Shown here piece by piece: positions 24,224-29,420 of a stretch of DNA of 29,420 nucleotides. The translations under genes were made by a program, and so were the position numbers. Every line of letters begins with the position of its first letter. Within the stretch, counting starts at the first letter, position 1. Source of the stretch: CAZXEU01 sp964639665 (GTDB lineage: Bacteria; Bacteroidota; Rhodothermia; Rhodothermales; Bin80); contig CAZXEU010000182.1 in NCBI GenBank assembly GCA_964639665.1, forward strand, positions 1 to 29,420. The letters run 5' to 3'. The notes under the pieces were generated by a model. That model saw nothing but the letters and a program-made list of their open reading frames with translations, was not told the origin of the DNA and did not search any database.

Positions 24224-26518
24224 ATGTCGAATGGTGCAGCTTGGCGCAGCCTCGATTCAGGGTGCGGACTCCGGCTTGCTGCCGCGGTGGCACTGGTAGC
24301 GGTGCTACTGCTCCAGGCGGGGGAGGGCCGTGCGCAATCGCTGCGCGGCTTTGTCACGGATGCCGAAAACGGCGCGCCGCTTGAGCTGGTCCACGTCGTG
24401 CTCAGCTCCGCAGACGCGGCCGCAAAGGGCGCCGTCACGGACGTGGACGGATCATACCTGGTGGCTGGCCTCGAGCCGGGACGCTACGTGCTTCGCGCGT
24501 CGCGCGTGGGTTACAATACGTTTGCAGACACGCTGGATCTTGAGCTGGCCGACAGCCGCGCACTGAATATCGAGCTTCAGCCGGGTTTCGCCCTTCAGGA
24601 GGTTGTCGTCGAGTCGGAAGGGGCCCGCACCACGGCCGGGTTCCGATCCGTGCGGCCGCGGGATATCGCCCGGATACCCACGCCGGATTTGACCGGCGAC
24701 CTTGCCGCCTACCTGGCGACAATGCCGGGCGTGGTGGCGCTCGGCGACCAGGGCGGACAACTGTTCATTCGCGGAGGCGAACCCGCTCAGAATCTCGTGC
24801 AGATAGATGGGGTGCTCATCTACCAGCCCATGCATATTCTCGGCTTCTATTCCGCTTTTCCCTCCGGCATCATCAGTCGCAGCGATATTCATGCTGGCGG
24901 ATTTGGCAGCTCGTTTGGCGAGCGCATCTCCTCCGTCATCGACGTGACGGCGCGCACCGGAAGCAGCCGGGTGTACGCCGGTAGCGCGACGCTCTCCCCG
25001 TTCATCAGCAGCGTACAGATGGAAGGCCCGATTCTGCGCGACAGGGTATCGGTGCTGGCTTCCGTGCGTCAGTCGCTGGTGGAGCGTGGAGCTTCCCACA
25101 TCATCGGGCGCGAGTTGCCCTTCAACTTCGGGGACGCATTCTTCAAGCTGGCGGGCAACACGACCGAATCGAGCCGGGCGTCGCTGATCGCGCTGCGAAC
25201 CTTTGACAGGGGAACGCTGCACGAGGGACCCGACCCCGACGAAGTCCGGTGGGGGAATCTGGCCACGGGGCTGCGCTATCTCGTGCTCCCGCGCAAGTTT
25301 CCGCTCTCGGCCGACATTCGTGCTTCCTGGTCGAGGCTGGCTACCGAACTGGGCCCGCGGGCAGATCACCTGCGAGAGAGTCGCATAGCCAGCCGGCACC
25401 TGTCTGCCGAGGCAACCTTTTACGGTGACCGAACGGACGTGGACGCCGGCATTGCGCTTCGCGTGGTTTCGACAAGCAGCAGGCTGGACGGATTGTATCA
25501 GCGCATCGACGTGGACTCCGAGCGCGCGCAGCATGTCGCAGCGTTTGTGGAGCCGCAATTCCGGATCGGGTCCGGATTGCGGCTGAGCGCCGGTGTGCGA
25601 GTCCAGTTCTTCGACATGCGCTTTGCGCCGTTCTTGGAGCCTAGGTGGCGTTTTGAGTGGGAGACCGGCCGGCATCTCTTCAGTGCTGCCGCCGGAATCT
25701 ACTACCAATCCGTTCTGGGTCTTTACGACCGGCGGGATGCGGCCAGCGTTTTCACTGCCTGGACCTCCGCGCCGCGCAAACGCCTGGGGAGCGACGACAT
25801 CCGGGCAGGACGGGCCCAGCGGGCGATTCACGCTCTTGCGGGGTACAGACTAGGGTTGCTTGCCGGATTGCAACTTGCGGCCGAGGCCTATGCCAAGCGC
25901 CTGGATAACCTGTACATCGCGGAATGGACGGCCTATCCGCGCTTTACGACCCGGCTGCAGCCGGCAGACGGCCTTGTGCGTGGCATCGACCTGCGGCTTG
26001 AAATGCGAATGGGATCCTTGTTCGGGCAGGTCGGCTACGGCTATGCTGCCACGCGGTATTCGGCCAGGCAGGCCTCGCTCCGACTCTGGTACGGCATGGA
26101 GGAGTTGGCATTCAATCCTCCGCACGACCGCCGGCACCAGGTCAATGCCGTATTCGGCGCGACGGTTCTCGGATTCGAATTGGGGGCCCGGTTGGCGTTC
26201 GGCTCGGGACTTCCCTTCAGCCGGGCCGTGGGTTTTGACGGCTTTGCACTGGTGGACGATGTAACGAGCATTGCTGAGCGCCCGGGCTTTCGGCGAGTCA
26301 TCTACGAGCGACCCTATGACGCGCGCCTGCCCACGTATCACAGGCTGGATATGTCCGTGGCCAGGACATTCGAAGCAGCCGCCGCGGAAATCACGGTGCA
26401 GGCGAGCGTGCTCAACGTCTACGACCGACGAAATCTCTTCTACCTGGACGTATTCACGCTGCAGCGTGCTGACCAGCTTCCCTTTCTTCCTTCACTGAGC
26501 CTGAAGGCTGCCTTCTGA
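24224..26518 (+). CDS. TonB-dependent outer-membrane receptor with carboxypeptidase-regulatory-like N-terminal domain
   Basis: A 764-residue outer-membrane transporter. A signal peptide (core about residues 18-32, cleavage near GRAQ at 35-38) is followed by a CarboxypepD_reg-like domain (about 39-120, 'LRGFVTDAENGAPLELVHV'). Next come a plug domain with 'LAAYLATMPGVVALGDQGG' and 'LFIRGGEPAQNLVQIDGVLI', and a beta-barrel ending in the typical aromatic residue (LSLKAAF). ATG 24224 is preferred to TTG 24194, which would extend the N-terminus before the signal peptide. The stop overlaps the start of the lipoprotein gene (TGATG), so the two are coupled. Receptors of this kind import siderophores, oligosaccharides or other large nutrients. 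The divergent catabolic operon suggests that its ligand is the same substrate (inference). Confidence 0.88.
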   Translation: MSNGAAWRSLDSGCGLRLAAAVALVAVLLLQAGEGRAQSLRGFVTDAENGAPLELVHVVLSSADAAAKGAVTDVDGSYLVAGLEPGRYVLRASRVGYNTFADTLDLELADSRALNIELQPGFALQEVVVESEGARTTAGFRSVRPRDIARIPTPDLTGDLAAYLATMPGVVALGDQGGQLFIRGGEPAQNLVQIDGVLIYQPMHILGFYSAFPSGIISRSDIHAGGFGSSFGERISSVIDVTARTGSSRVYAGSATLSPFISSVQMEGPILRDRVSVLASVRQSLVERGASHIIGRELPFNFGDAFFKLAGNTTESSRASLIALRTFDRGTLHEGPDPDEVRWGNLATGLRYLVLPRKFPLSADIRASWSRLATELGPRADHLRESRIASRHLSAEATFYGDRTDVDAGIALRVVSTSSRLDGLYQRIDVDSERAQHVAAFVEPQFRIGSGLRLSAGVRVQFFDMRFAPFLEPRWRFEWETGRHLFSAAAGIYYQSVLGLYDRRDAASVFTAWTSAPRKRLGSDDIRAGRAQRAIHALAGYRLGLLAGLQLAAEAYAKRLDNLYIAEWTAYPRFTTRLQPADGLVRGIDLRLEMRMGSLFGQVGYGYAATRYSARQASLRLWYGMEELAFNPPHDRRHQVNAVFGATVLGFELGARLAFGSGLPFSRAVGFDGFALVDDVTSIAERPGFRRVIYERPYDARLPTYHRLDMSVARTFEAAAAEITVQASVLNVYDRRNLFYLDVFTLQRADQLPFLPSLSLKAAF

Positions 26519-27381
26519 TGCGATACGCCTTTGTGCTGGTCATTGCCCTTGCCCTGCTTCAGACAGGCTGCGAGGAAGATGTGGTCGCGGTTACCGGGAC
26601 GGACATCCCGTTTTCCGTATTCGGGGCGCTTACGCCCCAGGCCGATACGCAATGGGTACGCGTCTATCCTGTGGAAGGGCGCCTTGAGCCCGCAGGAAGG
26701 GAGCCTCTGGACGCGGTGGTCACTTCGAGGGCGGAGCAGGCGGGTACCATGCAAACATGGAGTGATTCGCTTATCCGCGATCCCGGCCGCCTTTTTGCCC
26801 ACGTTTTCTGGCATCCCTTTGCCGTCGAACATGGAGAGCTGTACAGCTTAGTGGTACGGCGAAGCGACGGCGAAGCGTCACGCGTTTCGGTTCGCGTGCC
26901 CGATGAAGCAACGCTCGTCATGCCGCCGCCCGCAAACGTGGCGCCATCGCGGCTAAGGGCATTCGTAGCCGGGGATGTGCCCAACCTCATCCGCATTGAA
27001 GTAACGTATCAGTATCGGTACATTACGCCCGGCGGCGTGGAGAGCGGCCAGACTGTCTTCCAGTACGACGACCAGAAGCGCCGCGTAGACGGAGGCTGGA
27101 TCATTGATCTCATGCCGGCACCCGATCTGCGCGGGCTGCAAAACGAATTGGCAGAGTACATTCCCCTTGATCCGACCATTGGTCTAAGACTGACTCGTCT
27201 CATTTTGCGCCTCATCGTGGCTAACGCTGAATGGGAGCCGCCAGGCGGCGTCTTTGATCCGGAGGTTCTGGTACAGCCTGGCAACATGAACAATGTGGAA
27301 AACGGGTTCGGTTTCCTGGGCGCCGGCTACCGTCTGAGCGCCACCTGGATCCCTCGTGACACGCTCATCGTGGTGGGCTGA
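26518..27381 (+). CDS. DUF4249-type outer-membrane lipoprotein
   Basis: A 287-residue lipoprotein with a clear lipobox LLQTGC (Cys18). The mature protein is mostly beta-rich, with 'FSVFGALTPQADTQWVRVYPV' near the start and a terminal segment 'GFLGAGYRLSATW'. This matches the pattern of DUF4249 proteins, which in Bacteroidota and Rhodothermota follow TonB-dependent receptor genes and are thought to be partner surface lipoproteins. It is near the short end of that family. The start codon overlaps the receptor stop codon by one base, direct evidence of co-translation. The etfB gene begins 12 nt after its stop. Confidence 0.72.
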   Translation: MRYAFVLVIALALLQTGCEEDVVAVTGTDIPFSVFGALTPQADTQWVRVYPVEGRLEPAGREPLDAVVTSRAEQAGTMQTWSDSLIRDPGRLFAHVFWHPFAVEHGELYSLVVRRSDGEASRVSVRVPDEATLVMPPPANVAPSRLRAFVAGDVPNLIRIEVTYQYRYITPGGVESGQTVFQYDDQKRRVDGGWIIDLMPAPDLRGLQNELAEYIPLDPTIGLRLTRLILRLIVANAEWEPPGGVFDPEVLVQPGNMNNVENGFGFLGAGYRLSATWIPRDTLIVVG

Positions 27382-27393
27382 AGCGCGATTGCC

Positions 27394-28143
27394 ATGGAGA
27401 TAGCCGTATGCGTCAAGCAGACGCCGGATACCGAAGCCCGGATCGTTCCCGCGCCCGATGGCCGGAGCGTGGCGGCAGAGGACGCGACATGGATAATCAA
27501 CCCACATGACGAGACGGCAGTAGAGCTTGCACTTAGGCTCCGCCAGGACTTCGGAGGCACCGTCACGGTCTATAGCCTGGGCCCGTCCAGGGTGGAGAAG
27601 GCGATCCGCGAGGCTTTGGCCATGGGAGCAGACCGCGGCGTGCATCTGAGTTGCGACCAGATGCCGGAGGATGGCGCGCAGACAGCCCGCGCTCTGGCCG
27701 GCGTGCTCCGCGAGCGCCGGCACGAACTGATTTTGACCGGGGAGATGGCCATTGACACGCAAGGGGCCCAGGTGCCGCAGCGCCTGGCCATGCACCTTGG
27801 CCTGCCGTGCATCACCGCCGCCGAATCCGTCGCCGTGGAAAATGGTCAGTGCCAGGTCCGTCGCATGGTGGAAGGGGCGGAGGAACAGGTCCGGTGCGCC
27901 TTGCCCGCCGTGCTCGGCATAAACCGTCGCCTGGCGGAGCCGCGCTATCCCTCCTTCAGGGGCATTATGCAAGCCAAGCGCAAGCCCGTGGAGACCGTCG
28001 ATGTGCCGCCCTTCGAGAGCCAGATGCGCACGCTGGGCGTGCGAGCTCCCGGCCGCAAGGCAGCCGGCCACATCCTGGGCCACGAGGAGGGCGCGGTCGA
28101 TGCTCTGATAGGCCTGCTGCGGCGGGAAGCGAAGGTGATCTGA
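27394..28143 (+). CDS. etfB: Electron transfer flavoprotein subunit beta
   Basis: The small subunit of the FAD/AMP-containing electron transfer flavoprotein, which accepts electrons from acyl-CoA and other flavin dehydrogenases and passes them to the quinone pool. It is 249 residues, the usual length. Recognisable segments are the start 'EIAVCVKQTPDTEARI', 'INPHDETAVELALRL', 'ALAMGADRGVHL', 'GEMAIDTQGAQVPQRLA', and the recognition-loop region 'RYPSFRGIMQAKRKPVE'. It abuts etfA with no intergenic base. The upstream neighbours are the TonB receptor and its lipoprotein, an unusual context, so it may be transcribed with them. Confidence 0.92.
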   Translation: MEIAVCVKQTPDTEARIVPAPDGRSVAAEDATWIINPHDETAVELALRLRQDFGGTVTVYSLGPSRVEKAIREALAMGADRGVHLSCDQMPEDGAQTARALAGVLRERRHELILTGEMAIDTQGAQVPQRLAMHLGLPCITAAESVAVENGQCQVRRMVEGAEEQVRCALPAVLGINRRLAEPRYPSFRGIMQAKRKPVETVDVPPFESQMRTLGVRAPGRKAAGHILGHEEGAVDALIGLLRREAKVI

Positions 28144-29097
28144 ATGGGACCTGTTCTAGTGGTGACGGAAGGCGCTGCCGGCGCTGTCAGCAGCGCCAGC
28201 CGCCAGGTATTCACCATGGCGTCACAGTTGGCGGATGCCGGCGGCTCGGAATGGGTGGCCCTTGTGTATGAGCCTTGCGAGGGAGGCCTGGCGGGACCCG
28301 CCAGGGTGCTGCAGGTGGCGGAGGAGTCGCTTTTGGATTATGATCCGGAGACCTACGCCAGCGTCGCAGCGCAGGCCGCCCGGCACCTCCAGGCAGAGGT
28401 TGTGCTCATGGCTGCGACGGCGACAGGGAGAGACCTTGCGGCCCGCGCGGCGCATCTTCTCGGTGCCGCGCTGGCGCAGGATTGTACGGGGTTTGCGCTT
28501 CAGGACGGTCGGCTCAGCTTTACCCGGACGCCCTACGGCGGCAAGATCATTGAGGAGGTAGCACTAGGGACGCGGCCGATGGTAGCCACGCTGCGTCCCC
28601 GCACGTTCCTGGCGCTGGACGCCTCCGACGTGGTTGCTTCAGAGCCATTTCGGGCGCAGCTGCCGGATCCCCGCATCACGGTAAGCCGAAACGAGGGCCG
28701 TACCTCCGGTCGCCCGGATGTCACGGACGCGGCCATCGTGGTAAGCGGGGGAAGGGGTATGCAGGGTCCCGAGCACTGGCCAATCCTGGAGGCGCTGGTG
28801 GACGCGCTCGGTCCCACCGCGACGCTTGCATGTTCGCGCCCCGTAAGCGATGACGGATGGCGGCCGCGCTCCGAGCACGTCGGACAGACCGGCCGTACTA
28901 TTGCGCCGGATCTCTACGTCGCATGCGGGATTTCGGGGGCGATCCAGCATGTGGCCGGCATTGCCGGCTCGCGCTGCATAGTCGCGATCAACAAGGATCC
29001 GGAGGCTCCCATTTTCCGGGTCGCCGATTACGGTATTGTCGGCGACCTGTTCGACGTGGTTCCGGAGCTGACGGACCGGCTGAAGGCATTGGGATAG
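28144..29097 (+). CDS. etfA: Electron transfer flavoprotein subunit alpha
   Basis: The FAD-binding large subunit of ETF, 317 residues. The conserved FAD domain is complete: 'VVSGGRGMQGPEHWPILEAL', 'ACSRPVSDDGW', 'HVGQTGRTIAPDLYVACGIS', 'GAIQHVAGI', 'AINKDPEAPIFRVADYGIVG' and 'DLFDVVPEL'. ATG 28144 follows the etfB stop codon directly, so the two subunits are made from one message. No ETF:quinone oxidoreductase or acyl-CoA dehydrogenase is in the window, so its electron donors and acceptor lie elsewhere. It is the last gene of the plus-strand receptor operon. Confidence 0.93.
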   Translation: MGPVLVVTEGAAGAVSSASRQVFTMASQLADAGGSEWVALVYEPCEGGLAGPARVLQVAEESLLDYDPETYASVAAQAARHLQAEVVLMAATATGRDLAARAAHLLGAALAQDCTGFALQDGRLSFTRTPYGGKIIEEVALGTRPMVATLRPRTFLALDASDVVASEPFRAQLPDPRITVSRNEGRTSGRPDVTDAAIVVSGGRGMQGPEHWPILEALVDALGPTATLACSRPVSDDGWRPRSEHVGQTGRTIAPDLYVACGISGAIQHVAGIAGSRCIVAINKDPEAPIFRVADYGIVGDLFDVVPELTDRLKALG

Positions 29098-29125
29098 CAG
29101 GCCGCACCCTTGGGTGAGGGCTAAC

Positions 29126-29148
29126 TGCGCTGCGTGCTCCTCAGCGCA
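29126..29148 (+). terminator. Possible hairpin after etfA
   Basis: A 7-bp stem, TGCGCTG (29126-29132) / CAGCGCA (29142-29148), with a 9-nt loop lies 28 nt after the etfA stop codon. An alternative smaller stem, CTCAG/CTGAG, overlaps it at 29140-29153. No T-run follows, so function as an intrinsic terminator is doubtful. Confidence 0.25.
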
Positions 29149-29290
29149 CTGAGCTGCGGCGCCGATTTCTGCCTTCTTATCAATGCGAGGGCATAGCCGT
29201 ATATCATCGAGGCAAACGGTTCGAATAACTCATTTCCGCAGAGATTAACTGATAATGAGATTCGCGAACAGGTTCTTTGGCCTGATTGGC

Positions 29291-29330
29291 GACATTTAGA
29301 ATTAACGGCGACGACAATTAGAATTAACGG
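29291..29330 (+). repeat. Two 18-bp direct repeats (IS21-type terminal repeats)
   Basis: GACATTTAGAATTAACGG (29291-29308) and GACAATTAGAATTAACGG (29313-29330) match at 17 of 18 positions with a 22-bp period. The core TTAGAATTAACGG occurs nowhere else that I noticed in the window. The spacing by two helical turns and the position just before a transposase start suit transposase-binding sites. Confidence 0.7.
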
Positions 29331-29343
29331 GACTTGACGTCGT

Positions 29344-29384
29344 CTTGTGAGTGGACCGGCCGGTTTGTTCGGTCAGTCCACAAG
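29344..29384 (+). repeat. Stem-loop before the transposase start
   Basis: GTGGAC (29351-29356) pairs with GTCCAC (29376-29381), with outer CTT (29344-29346) / AAG (29382-29384) across a 4-nt bulge and an inner ACCG/CGGT pairing. It ends 4 nt before the IstA-like start codon, so it could affect translation of the transposase. This is read from symmetry only. Confidence 0.4.
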
Positions 29385-29388
29385 CGAG

Positions 29389-29420
29389 ATGGTAAAGGAT
29401 GCGCAGGTCCTGCTTCTACG
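29389..29420 (+). CDS. Start of an IS21-family IstA-like transposase (partial)
   Basis: Ten complete codons are present, ATG then MVKDAQVLLL, and the next codon begins CG (Arg). IS21 IstA transposases often open with a sequence of the type M-x-x-D-x-Q-V-x-x-L-R-x-x, leading into a helix-turn-helix. The fragment is far too short to prove identity alone. Support comes from the repeats placed just upstream, as in IS21 left ends. The reading frame is open to the window edge. No strong Shine-Dalgarno is seen (AAGCGAG precedes the ATG). Confidence 0.5.
   Translation, partial: MVKDAQVLLL

Larger units (their letters stand above)
29283..29420 (+). mobile_element. Left end of a probable IS21-family insertion sequence (cut by window edge)
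   Basis: The stretch begins near a TG dinucleotide. It carries two nearly identical direct repeats and a stem-loop, then the first codons of an IstA-like transposase. IS21-family elements start with TG, have several internal repeats at each end, and encode IstA and IstB. That combination is what is seen here, but only the left end is available. The left boundary is approximate because the target duplication cannot be checked. Confidence 0.55.

Noticed and set aside
24452..25831. Minus-strand open frame of 459 codons opposite the TonB-dependent receptor
   Set aside because: It is the shadow of the receptor coding strand; the composition is rich in Arg, Gly and His and no motif is visible.
29217..29228. 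GTTCGAAT, as in a tRNA T-loop
   Set aside because: The flanking bases do not form a T-stem, and no acceptor, D or anticodon arm can be drawn.
1..29420. CRISPR array, tRNA, rRNA, prophage, toxin-antitoxin or known defence system
   Set aside because: No regularly spaced repeat array, RNA gene fold, phage gene, or paired small toxin/antitoxin frames were seen. The only mobile-element signal is at the right edge.

Overview
The window is GC-rich bacterial chromosome and most resembles Rhodothermota/Bacteroidota. The main clue is an overlapping TonB-dependent receptor and DUF4249-type lipoprotein pair. An Asp-box (sortilin/VPS10-like) secreted protein, a 6-bladed beta-propeller protein and few clear Shine-Dalgarno sites fit the same assignment. 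This is inferred from gene content; no marker gene or RNA gene is present.

Layout. (1) 1-6248: loosely packed plus-strand genes with long apparently empty spacers: mmsA (methylmalonate/malonate-semialdehyde dehydrogenase), a MscS-TM-helix membrane protein, a secreted beta-propeller protein and an unidentified secreted protein. (2) 6526-12618: a tight plus-strand run of a large Asp-box protein, an IolE-like TIM-barrel protein, IolG (inositol 2-dehydrogenase) and a class I fructose-bisphosphate aldolase of the FbaB type. (3) 12620-24139: ten closely spaced minus-strand genes that look like one operon. In transcription order they are a Gfo/Idh/MocA oxidoreductase, a family I CoA-transferase, an enoyl-CoA hydratase, a choline-dehydrogenase-like GMC flavoprotein, an aldehyde dehydrogenase, a sugar-type ABC importer (binding lipoprotein and two permeases, no ATPase), a second GMC oxidoreductase and a secreted SnoaL/NTF2-like protein. 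(4) 24224-29097: divergent plus-strand genes for a TonB-dependent receptor, a DUF4249-type lipoprotein, and EtfB and EtfA. (5) 29283-29420: what appears to be the left end of an IS21-family insertion sequence, with two 18-bp terminal-type repeats and the first codons of an IstA-like transposase running off the window.

Working together (inference). The region looks like a catabolic island for a polyol, cyclitol or glycoside. The TonB receptor and ABC importer could take the substrate in. The GMC enzymes, Gfo/Idh/MocA enzymes and IolE-like protein would oxidise and dehydrate it, and the aldolase would split it. Aldehyde dehydrogenase, CoA-transferase, enoyl-CoA hydratase and MmsA could then bring C3 products to acetyl-CoA or propionyl-CoA, with ETF carrying electrons from flavin dehydrogenases. 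The ring-opening, isomerase and kinase steps of the classical inositol pathway (IolD, IolB, IolC) are not in the window, so the substrate remains open.
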